Shown: in pieces, positions 18,679 through 27,728 of the stretch
Layout of the letters: every line of letters begins with the position of its first letter
Position numbering within the stretch: the stretch's first letter is position 1
Origin: Flavobacterium lindanitolerans
GTDB lineage: Bacteria; Bacteroidota; Bacteroidia; Flavobacteriales; Flavobacteriaceae
DNA: 64,000 bases
Reading direction: 5' to 3'
NCBI RefSeq assembly: GCF_002846575.1
Contig: NZ_PJND01000007.1
Location: 248,001-312,000 of the forward strand
Notes under the pieces: model-generated
What the model was told of the DNA's origin: nothing
Database searches by the model: none
The model's input: the letters and a program-made list of their open reading frames with translations, nothing else
Translations under genes and position numbers: made by a program

Positions 18679-18686
18679 CAAATTTA
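18679..18686 (-). promoter_or_regulatory. Promoter -7 box for leuS
   Basis: On the minus strand this reads TAAATTTG, an exact TAnnTTTG match, 93 nt before the leuS ATG. The long leader shows no strong hairpin. Confidence 0.5.
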
Positions 18687-18773
18687 CGTTTATTGTACGA
18701 AAGTCAAAACTTTGAGCGTTATAAACTGTGTTTAAAGAAATCTTTATTATTTTTACAGCATTAAATCAAAACT

Positions 18774-19649
18774 ATGGCTTCATCATTTGAAAAATTTCAA
18801 AAACGACGACTTATTTCTTCTTATTTTTCCGTGGTATTGAGCGTTTTCCTAGTGCTCTTTTTGTTAGGAATTTTGGGGTTATTTGTAATCAATTCAAAGA
18901 AATTGTCAGATGACTTTAAGGAAGAAATCGCCATGTCGGTTTATTTTAAAAATGAGGCTAACGACAGTATTATTAATGCTTTCGACACCCAATTAAAAAC
19001 CTCAAAATTTGTAAAGTCTTACGAATTTGTAACCAAAGAAAAAGCTGCCAAGCAGCATACGGACATTATTGGAGAGGATTTTATGGCATTTTTGGGCGAA
19101 AACCCATTGGAAAATTCATTCGACATCCACTTAAAAGCAGATTATATAGTCGCGGACAGCATCAAGAAATTTGAATCAACAATTGTTACAAATCCTATGG
19201 TTTCTGATATTGTTTATGATAAGGTTTTAGTCAATCTGGTAAATGACAATATCCAGAGAATCAGTTTCTGGATTTTAATTGCCAGCGGATTTTTGGCGCT
19301 GGTAGCCGTTTTACTGATTAACAGCTCCATGCGTTTATCCATTTATTCGAACCGTTTTATCATTAAGACCATGCAAATGGTTGGCGCAACAAAATCATTC
19401 ATCCGCAAGCCTTTTATCTGGCGAAGCATCAAATTGGGAATCATCGGATCGCTTTTGGCCATCTTCGCTTTGATTGGCGTATTGTATTATGTAGAAACTA
19501 ATTTCCCAAATCTGAAAATCATGGAAGACCAGTTGATGGTTGGCCTGGTATTGGTTGGCGTGCTAATTGTCGGGATTCTGATTACCTGGTTCAGCACTTT
19601 CTTTGCAACCCAGCGATTTTTGAATTTGCGTACGGATGATTTGTATTAA
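18774..19649 (+). CDS. ftsX: Cell division protein FtsX
   Basis: This 291-residue ABC-type permease has one N-terminal membrane helix (about 20-42), a periplasmic domain (about 45-160), and three C-terminal helices (about 170-280), the standard FtsX layout. With FtsE it regulates peptidoglycan hydrolases at the septum. ftsE is not in this window. It heads a same-strand run ftsX-DUF3098-uppP-truB-yiiX. The sequence TATTTTTA upstream is one base off the -7 consensus. Confidence 0.92.
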   Translation: MASSFEKFQKRRLISSYFSVVLSVFLVLFLLGILGLFVINSKKLSDDFKEEIAMSVYFKNEANDSIINAFDTQLKTSKFVKSYEFVTKEKAAKQHTDIIGEDFMAFLGENPLENSFDIHLKADYIVADSIKKFESTIVTNPMVSDIVYDKVLVNLVNDNIQRISFWILIASGFLALVAVLLINSSMRLSIYSNRFIIKTMQMVGATKSFIRKPFIWRSIKLGIIGSLLAIFALIGVLYYVETNFPNLKIMEDQLMVGLVLVGVLIVGILITWFSTFFATQRFLNLRTDDLY

Positions 19650-19718
19650 TATTGGATTTTTGATTTAAGATTTTTGGTATATATAAAAATCTTTGCTATT
19701 AACTTTTGACTTAAAATT

Positions 19719-19967
19719 ATGAGTACTAAAGAAACAAATACACAAAAAAACGAGTTCCTTTTTGATAAGGTAAACTATAAATTTTTACTGATAGGAATTG
19801 GTGTTATTGCACTCGGATTTATCCTGATGTCTGGAGGTGGTTCAGACGATCCGGCTGTTTTTAGCGATAAGATTTTTGATTTCAGAAGAATCCGTTTGGC
19901 TCCAACTACTGTGCTGATTGGTTTCGGAATTACAATTTATGCCATTTTAAAAAATCCTAAAAAATAA
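19719..19967 (+). CDS. DUF3098 family membrane protein
   Basis: This is a small 82-residue protein with two hydrophobic helices (about residues 24-40 and 60-76). Between them is a short loop with a SGGGSDDP turn and a conserved-looking DFRRIRLAP segment. It matches DUF3098, found in Bacteroidota between ftsX and uppP. No function is known; the position suggests an envelope or division role. Confidence 0.8.
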   Translation: MSTKETNTQKNEFLFDKVNYKFLLIGIGVIALGFILMSGGGSDDPAVFSDKIFDFRRIRLAPTTVLIGFGITIYAILKNPKK

Positions 19968-19977
19968 AATCAGGTCT

Positions 19978-19998
19978 CTATTTCGTTTGGCGAAATAG
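19978..19998 (+). promoter_or_regulatory. Hairpin in the uppP leader
   Basis: An 8-bp perfect stem CTATTTCG/CGAAATAG with a 5-nt loop lies 11 nt past the DUF3098 stop and 31 nt before uppP. There is no T tract, so it is more likely an RNA-stability or processing element than a terminator. Confidence 0.4.
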
Positions 19999-20029
19999 CG
20001 TCTGATAATTGACAATCTTACCTAACAGA

Positions 20030-20839
20030 ATGGATTTAATCGAAGCAATTTTAATCGCCATCGTTGAAGGCTTAACAGAATACCTGCCCGTTTCTTCTAC
20101 CGGACACATGATTTTCACAAGTTCCTATTTTGGAATACAGGAAGACGACTTCACCAAACTATTTCAGGTTTCCATACAATTTGGCGCCATCCTGGCTGTT
20201 GTAGTTTTATACTGGAGAAAATTTTTCAATTTCAGCAAGCTGAATTTTTATATCAAATTGGCCTTAGCGGTAGTTCCAGCATTAATTTTGGGCTATCTTT
20301 TTGACGATTATATTGATGAAGTATTAGGCAACCCTATTCCGATTGCAATCGTATTGATTGTTGGAGGCTTTATACTACTTTTTATTGACAACTATTTCAA
20401 AAATCCTGTCGTTGCAGAAGAAGAAGATATTTCGATAAAAAAAGCTGTAACTATTGGTTTTTGGCAATGCCTGGCCATGATGCCGGGAACAAGCCGTTCT
20501 GCTGCCTCAATTATTGGTGGTATGCAGCAAGGACTCACCCGACAGGTTGCCGCAGAATTTTCATTCTTTTTGGCCGTTCCAACCATGCTTGCTGTTACCT
20601 GCTATTCTGTATTTTTAAAAACCTACAAAGTATCGGGATTAAAAGGTTATGAATTGCTGACACAATCCGGCGATAACATGAAACTATTTGTTATTGGAAA
20701 TATTATCGCCTTTATTGTTGCAATTATTGCCATCAAATTCTTTATAGGTGTTATCAAAAAATATGGTTTCAAACCATGGGGTTATTATAGAATCGTAGCA
20801 GGAACTTTGCTCCTTATCTATTTCATTTACATAAAATAA
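20030..20839 (+). CDS. uppP: Undecaprenyl-diphosphatase
   Basis: UppP (BacA) dephosphorylates undecaprenyl diphosphate, recycling the lipid carrier for cell-wall synthesis, and overproduction is known to give bacitracin resistance. The protein is 269 residues from the ATG at 20030. The conserved EGLTEYLPVSSTGH motif is at the N-terminus and PGTSRSA near residue 152. About seven hydrophobic helices are visible. truB starts 6 nt after the stop. Confidence 0.95.
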   Translation: MDLIEAILIAIVEGLTEYLPVSSTGHMIFTSSYFGIQEDDFTKLFQVSIQFGAILAVVVLYWRKFFNFSKLNFYIKLALAVVPALILGYLFDDYIDEVLGNPIPIAIVLIVGGFILLFIDNYFKNPVVAEEEDISIKKAVTIGFWQCLAMMPGTSRSAASIIGGMQQGLTRQVAAEFSFFLAVPTMLAVTCYSVFLKTYKVSGLKGYELLTQSGDNMKLFVIGNIIAFIVAIIAIKFFIGVIKKYGFKPWGYYRIVAGTLLLIYFIYIK

Positions 20840-20845
20840 TTTGCG

Positions 20846-21544
20846 GTGACGGCACAAGATTTTCAAGACGGACAGGTTTTACAGATTGACAAGCCTTTGA
20901 ACTGGACCTCTTTTCAAGCGGTTAACAAGTTAAAGTGGGCCTTGAAAAGCAAGCTGGGATTAAAAAAAATTAAGATTGGCCATGCAGGCACATTGGACCC
21001 GTTGGCTACCGGACTACTTTTGGTCTGTACCGGAAAATTCACTAAAAGGATTGCCGAACTGCAAGGACAGGAAAAAGAATATACCGGAACGATTACCGTT
21101 GGCGCAACAACGCCCTCTTACGATCTGGAAACGGAAATCAATGAAACATTTCCAACAGAACACATTACTGAAGAACTTATCCATAAAACCGTAAAACAGT
21201 TTCTTGGCGAAATTGACCAACGTCCTCCTATCTTTTCGGCACTGAAAAAAGATGGTGTTCGTTTATATGAACATGCCCGAAATGGTGAAGAAGTTGAAAT
21301 CCCAACACGAAAAACCGTTATACACGAATTCGAAATTACCCGAATTGCACTTCCCGAAATTGATTTCAGGGTAGTTTGCAGCAAAGGAACTTATATCCGC
21401 TCACTGGCTTTTGATTTTGGAAAAGCCTTGTATTCCGGAGGTCACCTTACTGCTTTACGCAGGACTAAAATTGGTAATTATGATGTAAAAGACGGTTATG
21501 GGCTGGAAGCTTTTGTAGATTCCCTTTCAGAAAAAACAGAATAG
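20846..21544 (+). CDS. truB: tRNA pseudouridine(55) synthase TruB
   Basis: This 232-residue enzyme converts U55 of the tRNA T-loop to pseudouridine. The catalytic Asp lies in the motif GTLDPLATG near residue 52. RPPIFSALK near residue 127 and KGTYIRSLA near residue 178 are further family motifs. The start is a GTG 6 nt after uppP, indicating translational coupling. The length is that of the short bacterial form without a PUA domain. Confidence 0.94.
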   Translation: MTAQDFQDGQVLQIDKPLNWTSFQAVNKLKWALKSKLGLKKIKIGHAGTLDPLATGLLLVCTGKFTKRIAELQGQEKEYTGTITVGATTPSYDLETEINETFPTEHITEELIHKTVKQFLGEIDQRPPIFSALKKDGVRLYEHARNGEEVEIPTRKTVIHEFEITRIALPEIDFRVVCSKGTYIRSLAFDFGKALYSGGHLTALRRTKIGNYDVKDGYGLEAFVDSLSEKTE

Positions 21545-21546
21545 CC

Positions 21547-22176
21547 ATGAAAAAAACCATCTTATTACTGCTTTTATTTTTCTCCTGTTTTTCATATGCC
21601 CAAATAAATCCATCCGATTTAAAAACCGGCGATTTTATTTTCCAGGATATGGATTGCGGTCCTTTGTGTGATGCTATTGAAGCCGTAACCGAAGGCTACA
21701 AAGGCAATGATTTTAGCCACATGGGATTGGTTTACAAAAAAAATGATACGATTTATATCATTGAAGCGGCCGGAACAAAAGTGCGATTGAATACTTTGGA
21801 AAAATTTTCAAAAAACACTTCTAAGCCTATGTATATTGGTCGTGTAAAAAAGAAATACACCCAATTGATTCCCGAAGCGATTTCTTTTTCTTTAGAACAA
21901 ATAGGCGTTCCTTACGATGACGACTATGTGTATGATAACGGAAAGTATTATTGTTCGGAATTGATTTATGATGCTTTTAAAAAAGCCAATAAAGACAAGC
22001 CTTTTTTCCAATTGTTCCCAATGACTTATAAAGAACCGGGAACTAATGAGTTTTTCCCTGCCTGGGTTGAATATTACAAACAGATAGGTAGTGAAATTCC
22101 GGAAGGCAAACCGGGATGCAATCCTGGTGGAATGTCAACATCCAATAAGATTTCTATTCTTGGAACGTTGAAGTAG
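21547..22176 (+). CDS. YiiX/YebB-like permuted NlpC/P60 cysteine hydrolase
   Basis: This is a 209-residue secreted protein with an N-terminal signal peptide ending near FSYAQ. The permuted papain-like order is visible: the catalytic His in FSHMGL near residue 58 precedes the Cys in YYCSELIYDAF near residue 138. The family contains amidases acting on peptidoglycan or acyl-lipid amides. The start is 2 nt past the truB stop. It ends 2 nt from the convergent PhyH-like gene, with no terminator hairpin between them. Confidence 0.8.
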   Translation: MKKTILLLLLFFSCFSYAQINPSDLKTGDFIFQDMDCGPLCDAIEAVTEGYKGNDFSHMGLVYKKNDTIYIIEAAGTKVRLNTLEKFSKNTSKPMYIGRVKKKYTQLIPEAISFSLEQIGVPYDDDYVYDNGKYYCSELIYDAFKKANKDKPFFQLFPMTYKEPGTNEFFPAWVEYYKQIGSEIPEGKPGCNPGGMSTSNKISILGTLK

Positions 22177-22178
22177 TT

Positions 22179-22916
22179 CTAAAAATCAAACATTTCTTTA
22201 TTGCCCAGATTTTCTAAAATCTCTTTGGAGGGATAATTATTCCGGTCAATAAAATTTCTCATTTCAGGAATATTGTCACAAAAAAGTATATCCAGTGAAA
22301 ATCTATTGTGTCCGTAAAGTCCTCTGTGAATCATGTTGGCAGAAAAAACCAACAAATCGCCCCTATTCAATCCGACAACTTTTCCTCGTTGCAAATCATC
22401 ACTAGGAAAGGCACCATTCAAAGAATTCCTGACATCGAATTCTTCCGGCAAATCCCATTCGCGATGCGTTTTAGGGATAAGCTCAATTCCGGATTCCTTT
22501 TTCATCGGAATTCTGAAATGAACCACATTTTGATTGTGAATGGCTTTCTTTTGTTCTTCAACCGACATCCCGGTGTATTGGATGTCCCGATGCCAATAGT
22601 TCTTCTGTTCGCTGTTTTTAGGATCAAAGAAAAGCTGTGTATTCAGGAAGATTGGAGTTTCTGAAAAAACTGTTTTCAAAATTGTTTGCAGCTTATTTTG
22701 AGTAATAAACTTAAAAAGTAACGTTTTCTCTTCCTCATTAAGATAATTGCCCGAAGTAAGACTATGGCTGTTTAACAATCCTTTTTCATAATAGACGGCA
22801 TTGTCTTCCAACCATTTTATATGAAATTTATTCAGAATGTTTTCAATTGCAATGATTTCAGCTTCAGAAAAGAAGTTTTTAAGATATAAATAGCCCTGTT
22901 CTTCGTAGCCTGCCAT
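22179..22916 (-). CDS. Phytanoyl-CoA dioxygenase (PhyH) family protein
   Basis: This 245-residue protein has the double-stranded beta-helix metal triad pattern of Fe(II)/2-oxoglutarate oxygenases: the HxD of WHRDIQ near residue 127, a distal His in MIHRGL near residue 200, and a nearby Arg for 2-oxoglutarate in HNRFSLD. The substrate cannot be deduced. The ATG overlaps the stop of the thioredoxin-like gene in a TAATG junction, so both are translated from one message. Confidence 0.78.
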   Translation of the reverse strand: MAGYEEQGYLYLKNFFSEAEIIAIENILNKFHIKWLEDNAVYYEKGLLNSHSLTSGNYLNEEEKTLLFKFITQNKLQTILKTVFSETPIFLNTQLFFDPKNSEQKNYWHRDIQYTGMSVEEQKKAIHNQNVVHFRIPMKKESGIELIPKTHREWDLPEEFDVRNSLNGAFPSDDLQRGKVVGLNRGDLLVFSANMIHRGLYGHNRFSLDILFCDNIPEMRNFIDRNNYPSKEILENLGNKEMFDF

Positions 22917-23527
22917 TATTCCTGAATTTCGATTAGCCGCATCATTTCTAAAAGCTCATTTTGAGTACTAATTCCTTTATCGTGAAGATACCACATCTGC
23001 AATTCTGTTTTGATTGTTTCGTCTATAACACCATGCTTTTCTTTATAGTTCTTCACTAAATCAAATGCCTCTTTTGGTCTTGGTCCCCAATCTGCCAAAA
23101 CATCCAAAGTTTCTTTATCAAGAACTATCAATTTAGGAATTGATTTTCCGCCATTAGTCAAAAACTTATTCATCAAGGCTTCATTTTCATCGCGAAATAC
23201 TATCTTAAAATCAATATGGTCCGTTAGAACTTCCATTTTATGCATAACAGGAAGCAGTTGCGCAGCATCGCCACACCAACCTTCAGAAATAACCAACCAG
23301 ATATATTGCTTTTTTAACAGCTTCAGCCTTTCTTCAATTTCAGCAGAAACGACAATCGTTTTTTCCAAACGATTCATTCTCGTCTCATTCAATTTGCTGT
23401 AATGCAATAAATCATCAGATTGGACGCTACCGGTTGATTTCCCTTCCAAAAGTTTATCAGCAACTATTTTTCTGTATTCTAAATAAGTGCTGCTTTTTTC
23501 TAAACTGTTCTTAATAATTTCTTCCAT
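22916..23527 (-). CDS. Thioredoxin-fold protein with WCGDA site
   Basis: This 203-residue protein has a central thioredoxin fold of the Thioredoxin_9 type. The canonical CxxC site reads WCGDA near residue 87: the first Cys is kept and the second is Ala. A cis-Pro region follows (KSIPKLIVLD near residue 132). It could act as a single-Cys reductase or bind glutathione-like thiols instead of doing dithiol exchange. Its stop overlaps the start of the PhyH-like gene. A near-consensus -7 box (TATTTTCG on the minus strand, 23546-23553) precedes it. Confidence 0.72.
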   Translation of the reverse strand: MEEIIKNSLEKSSTYLEYRKIVADKLLEGKSTGSVQSDDLLHYSKLNETRMNRLEKTIVVSAEIEERLKLLKKQYIWLVISEGWCGDAAQLLPVMHKMEVLTDHIDFKIVFRDENEALMNKFLTNGGKSIPKLIVLDKETLDVLADWGPRPKEAFDLVKNYKEKHGVIDETIKTELQMWYLHDKGISTQNELLEMMRLIEIQE

Positions 23528-23613
23528 AATCTCAATTTAATGGCGCGAAAATAAGCTTAAAATTACGAATTACTTTTTTTTCGCCAACTTATTCCAAAAA
23601 AACAGATTATGAC

Positions 23614-23621
23614 TATATTTG
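23614..23621 (+). promoter_or_regulatory. Promoter -7 box for pyrH
   Basis: TATATTTG matches TAnnTTTG exactly, 29 nt before the pyrH ATG at 23651. It overlaps the alternative upstream ATG at 23609, which is therefore not the real start. Confidence 0.65.
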
Positions 23622-23650
23622 CACAACTTAAGCGAAAACAAAGTCAACGG

Positions 23651-24358
23651 ATGAAATACAAAAGAATACTCCTGAAATTGAGCGGAGAAGCCTTGATGGG
23701 CGACAGACAGTACGGCATCGATCCGAAAAGATTAGCGGAATATGCAGATGAAATCAAGGAAATTCATGACAAAGGCGTTGAAATTGCAATCGTAATTGGA
23801 GGAGGAAATATTTTTCGTGGCGTTGCCGGAGCCAGTAATGGAATGGACAGGGTGCAAGGCGATTATATGGGAATGTTAGCAACCGTAATTAACGGAATGG
23901 CACTTCAGGGAGCTCTTGAAGACAAAGGAATGTTGACACGCTTGCAGACAGCTTTAAAAATTGAGGCGATAGCAGAACCATATATCAAAAGAAGAGCAGT
24001 CCGCCACCTTGAAAAGGGAAGGATTGTAATTTTTGGAGCAGGAACCGGAAATCCTTATTTCACAACCGATACAGCCGCTGTACTACGAGGTGTTGAAGTT
24101 AATGCAGATGTTATCCTTAAAGGAACCCGGGTAGATGGTGTTTATACGGCTGACCCGGAAAAAAATCCGGATGCTATAAAATTTGACGCCATTTCATTTG
24201 ACGATGTTTTGAAAAAAGGCCTCAATGTAATGGATACGACAGCATTCACACTAAGTCAGGAAAATGCCTTGCCGATTGTTGTTTTCGACATGAATAAAAA
24301 AGGAAATCTTTTGAAAATCTGCGAAGGAGAAAACGTAGGAACTGTAGTTAATGTATAA
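23651..24358 (+). CDS. pyrH: UMP kinase
   Basis: This 235-residue amino-acid-kinase-fold enzyme phosphorylates UMP to UDP. The N-terminal KLSGEALMG motif and the [11 protein letters not shown] motif near residue 55 bind phosphate. [10 protein letters not shown] near residue 133 is a further UMP-kinase signature. The ATG at 23651 is chosen because the promoter box lies between it and the next upstream start. frr follows after 70 nt on the same strand, a classic pairing. Confidence 0.96.
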   Translation: MKYKRILLKLSGEALMGDRQYGIDPKRLAEYADEIKEIHDKGVEIAIVIGGGNIFRGVAGASNGMDRVQGDYMGMLATVINGMALQGALEDKGMLTRLQTALKIEAIAEPYIKRRAVRHLEKGRIVIFGAGTGNPYFTTDTAAVLRGVEVNADVILKGTRVDGVYTADPEKNPDAIKFDAISFDDVLKKGLNVMDTTAFTLSQENALPIVVFDMNKKGNLLKICEGENVGTVVNV

Positions 24359-24390
24359 TTAGAAAACAGACTCAGCATAATAGCCGGAAG

Positions 24391-24424
24391 GCTGAAATCT
24401 GAATCTGAAATCTGAAATTCTAGA
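24391..24424. repeat. CTGAAATCTGAATCTGAAATCTGAAA-type repeats
   Basis: Four close copies of an 8-9 nt unit (CTGAAAT or CTGAAT) lie between pyrH and frr. They resemble the inverse of the TTTCAGATT units after lrp. Confidence 0.5.
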
Positions 24425-24428
24425 TAAA

Positions 24429-24992
24429 ATGACTGAAGAAATTGATTTTATATTAGATAGTGCTGAAGAATCGATGTCAGGTTCTATTGCGCACCTTGAA
24501 AAAGAATTTTTAAATATCCGTGCCGGTAAAGCAAGTCCTGCCATGTTAGGTAGTGTATTTGTTGATTATTATGGTGCTGCGACACCTCTTAGTCAGGTAT
24601 CAAACATCAACGTGCCGGACGCCAGGACTATTACAATCCAGCCTTACGAAAAAAGTATGTTGCAACCGATTGAAAAAGCTATCCAGATAGCGAATATCGG
24701 ATTTAACCCGATGAACAATGGTGATGTAATCATTATCAGTGTACCGCCTTTGACAGAAGAGCGTCGTCGTGACTTGGTTAAACAGGCTAAATCAGAAGCG
24801 GAAGATGCAAAAATCGGAATCAGAAATGTCCGCAAAGATGCGAATACTGATATCAAGAAATTAGAAAAAGAAGGAACTTCTGAAGATATCTGCAAAAGTG
24901 CTGAAGAAGAAGTTCAAAACCTGACTAACTCTTTTATCAAAAAAATAGATGAACTTTTGGCTGCTAAGGAAGCTGAAATCATGAAAGTTTAA
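24429..24992 (+). CDS. frr: Ribosome recycling factor
   Basis: RRF splits the post-termination ribosome together with EF-G. The protein is 187 residues, close to the standard 185. The N-terminal LEKEFLNIRAGKASP motif, the central YGAATPLSQVSNI region and the TEERRRDLVK motif near residue 115 are all typical. It lies downstream of pyrH and is closed by a strong terminator at 25026-25056. Confidence 0.96.
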   Translation: MTEEIDFILDSAEESMSGSIAHLEKEFLNIRAGKASPAMLGSVFVDYYGAATPLSQVSNINVPDARTITIQPYEKSMLQPIEKAIQIANIGFNPMNNGDVIIISVPPLTEERRRDLVKQAKSEAEDAKIGIRNVRKDANTDIKKLEKEGTSEDICKSAEEEVQNLTNSFIKKIDELLAAKEAEIMKV

Positions 24993-25025
24993 TGCATTTA
25001 TATCCTATTTGTATTACTAAATATT

Positions 25026-25056
25026 AAAATCCACTTAAATAGTGGATTTTTTTATT
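25026..25056 (+). terminator. Rho-independent terminator of pyrH-frr
   Basis: The stem AAAATCCACT/AGTGGATTTT (25026-25035 with 25041-25050) has a 5-nt loop, followed by a T-rich tail. Confidence 0.88.
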
Positions 25057-25065
25057 GAAGTCGAT

Positions 25066-25073
25066 TACTTTTG
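25066..25073 (+). promoter_or_regulatory. Promoter -7 box for the DUF5686 gene
   Basis: TACTTTTG matches TAnnTTTG exactly, 45 nt before the ATG at 25119 and directly after the frr terminator. Confidence 0.6.
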
Positions 25074-25118
25074 CAGTGTGTAACAAAACTACCATCTATT
25101 CGTCTGTTACATAACTTT

Positions 25119-27617
25119 ATGAAGCACCTGACCTTTTTATTTTTTCTTCTTTCGGTTTCGGTACAGGCACAATTTCAGGTTTCTGGAATCGTGCGGGATG
25201 AAAACACAAAAAAACCACTTCCTTTTGCAACAATAACCGGCACTAGTTTTTCCACAGTAACGGACGTAGACGGAAAGTTTCTGTTGCAAAACGAAAACCA
25301 GATAAATAGTTTTACGATATCTTATATTGGCTATGCTCCTAAAACAATAGCTGTTACGGGAAATAAAAAATATTATGACCTGCTGCTTGTACCAAAAGCA
25401 GAGCATTTGGATGAAATACAGCTCACTTCAAATGAAAATCCTGCGAATGGCATCATAAGCAAAGCCATTAAAAACAAAAAGAAGAACGACCCGCAACAAA
25501 AACTGTTGAGTTTTCAATTCAAATCTTATAACAAACTGATTGTTTCCGCAAATCCGGACTCTATTGACGGAAGCATTGATTCTGTGTTTGTGGAACGCTA
25601 TACGGGAAGGGAATTTAAGAATGTCGATTCTACGAATTACAAATTCAAAAAAATTATTGACCGCCAGCATTTATTCCAGACAGAAAAAGTATCGCAGTTC
25701 CAATTCAATGGCAAAAAACTGAAAGAGACGATTCTGGGCACGAAAATGGCCGGATTCAGGAATCCTATCTATGAGATTATTGCTTTTAACCTACAGTCTT
25801 TTTCCGTTTATGACTCAAAATACGAGTTGTTTGAAACAAAATACAATAGTCCTATTGCTCCCGATGCTTTTAAAGATTACCGATTCAAAATATTAGATAC
25901 GGTAAAGCTTGATAACCGGGACACGTATATGATCTACTTCAAGCCAAAGAAAAAAAGGAAATCTTCCGGGCTGGAAGGCATTGTTTATATCGACAAGGAG
26001 AATTATGCCATTGCAAAAGCCATCATGCGAATCCGCGGTGTTTTGGATATTTCTGCTACACATGAGTTTGAATATCTTAAAGGGATGGATATCTGGTTCC
26101 CTACTCAAAAAGAGTTCAAAATTGTCAAAGGAAAAAACGATGATGACATTCGGATACTGGGCGGTACAATCAAATTTGAGGGTGATTTAGACAATAATAA
26201 TACACATCGAAAAAAAGACGCTTCGGATTTCACCTATCTGCTTTCAAAATCATATAATTTTGGCAAAGAGCTCAATACTCCCGTAAAAATAAGACATGAT
26301 GCCATTGCTATTGAAATTAAGGATGATGCCGTTAAAAAAGACGAAGCCTTCTGGAATAGTTTCCGGAAAGACAGCCTGGATAGCCGCAGTGAAAGAACCT
26401 ATTTTGCCTTAGATAGCATTGCCCAAAAAGAACGGCTTGAAAAAAAGTTACGCCTGGGAAGAAAAATACTCAACGGTTATGTGCCTATCGGACCGATAGA
26501 TATGGATCTCCGATATCTCTTAAGTTATAATAACTATGAGGGTTTCCGAGTAGGTTTGGGAGGGATTACTAATGAGAAGTTTTCCAACAAATATCGCTTA
26601 GATGGCTATACGGCTTACGGAACCAAAGATGGCGATTTCAAATACAGCATTGGCGGTGCTGTTCGGGTAGGTATTTTTTCAAATTCATGGATTGGCGGAG
26701 GTTACACAGATGATGTGCGAGAGATTGCGAGTACTTCTTTTGCTATTGACAAAAGGGTTTTTAAAATTTATGATCCGCGACCTATCAACCTGAGTACCTT
26801 CTATAACCATAAGACATGGCGAGGGTATATCGAAACAAAAATCCTCCCTAAAACAGAAAGTATCTGGCAGCTTACCCACAGCCGGATTGAGCCAAAATTC
26901 AATTATATCTACATGGTTGACGGCAAATCCTATACAAATTACGATATGACAACGGCAATGGTTTCCTTGCAATGGAATCCTTTTAGCGATTATATGCAGA
27001 CTCCTACCGGAAAACTAGAGATTGAAAAACGCTATCCGAAATTCACATTCCAGTTTACCCAATCCTTGCCAAAAGTTTTTGAAAACGATTTTGCCTTCTC
27101 AAAAATAGATGTAAGAGCAGAGTATGAAAAGCGCTACCTGAACGGACAAAGAACAGCCTTGTTAATGGAAGCAGGCTATGCATTAGGCGACGTTCCTATT
27201 TCACATCTTTACAACACTTCTCCTAACAGCCTTACCAAAGAAAAACTGATAGAAAGAATTACGATTGCCGGCAAGAACAGTTTCGAGACCATGTATTTTA
27301 ATGAGTTTTTCTCCAGTAAATATGTGATGTTTCAATTAAAACACGGCTTTAAAAGAGTAACTGTTTTTAAAGGAATAAAACCTTCATTAGTTTTGGTTTC
27401 CAGAATGGCCTGGGGTGATATGGACAAACCGGAACAACACATCGGACTTAACTACAAAACACTTAGAGACGGGTATTTTGAATCGGGTATCGAACTGAAC
27501 CAAATCTACAAAGCTTTTGGTTTATCCGGATTTTACAGATATGGACCTAACCAACTGGCCCGATTTGAAGATAACCTTTCTATCAAACTAACCGTAATAT
27601 TGAATCTGGGACTTTAA
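25119..27617 (+). CDS. DUF5686 / carboxypeptidase-regulatory-like outer-membrane protein
   Basis: The protein is 832 residues from the ATG at 25119; a reading from 25071 would begin inside the promoter box. After a signal peptide ending near VQAQ comes a CarboxypepD_reg-like beta-sandwich (about residues 20-105), the domain found in front of many TonB-dependent receptors. The rest is the DUF5686 region and appears to end as an outer-membrane beta-barrel. No plug domain or TonB box is visible. The function is unknown. It is a single-gene unit between two terminators. Confidence 0.82.
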   Translation: MKHLTFLFFLLSVSVQAQFQVSGIVRDENTKKPLPFATITGTSFSTVTDVDGKFLLQNENQINSFTISYIGYAPKTIAVTGNKKYYDLLLVPKAEHLDEIQLTSNENPANGIISKAIKNKKKNDPQQKLLSFQFKSYNKLIVSANPDSIDGSIDSVFVERYTGREFKNVDSTNYKFKKIIDRQHLFQTEKVSQFQFNGKKLKETILGTKMAGFRNPIYEIIAFNLQSFSVYDSKYELFETKYNSPIAPDAFKDYRFKILDTVKLDNRDTYMIYFKPKKKRKSSGLEGIVYIDKENYAIAKAIMRIRGVLDISATHEFEYLKGMDIWFPTQKEFKIVKGKNDDDIRILGGTIKFEGDLDNNNTHRKKDASDFTYLLSKSYNFGKELNTPVKIRHDAIAIEIKDDAVKKDEAFWNSFRKDSLDSRSERTYFALDSIAQKERLEKKLRLGRKILNGYVPIGPIDMDLRYLLSYNNYEGFRVGLGGITNEKFSNKYRLDGYTAYGTKDGDFKYSIGGAVRVGIFSNSWIGGGYTDDVREIASTSFAIDKRVFKIYDPRPINLSTFYNHKTWRGYIETKILPKTESIWQLTHSRIEPKFNYIYMVDGKSYTNYDMTTAMVSLQWNPFSDYMQTPTGKLEIEKRYPKFTFQFTQSLPKVFENDFAFSKIDVRAEYEKRYLNGQRTALLMEAGYALGDVPISHLYNTSPNSLTKEKLIERITIAGKNSFETMYFNEFFSSKYVMFQLKHGFKRVTVFKGIKPSLVLVSRMAWGDMDKPEQHIGLNYKTLRDGYFESGIELNQIYKAFGLSGFYRYGPNQLARFEDNLSIKLTVILNLGL

Positions 27618-27634
27618 AACCGTTTTAAAATATA

Positions 27635-27665
27635 AAACCTGCTATGTTATCCATAGCAGGTTTTT
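27635..27665 (+). terminator. Rho-independent terminator of the DUF5686 gene
   Basis: A 12-bp stem AAACCTGCTATG/CATAGCAGGTTT (27635-27646 with 27652-27663) has a 5-nt loop and a short T run. Confidence 0.85.
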
Positions 27666-27728
27666 AGAATTAATAATAACGTAATCTTTATAAGTATAAT
27701 TCAATACAAAAATAAAAATTTAAAACTT

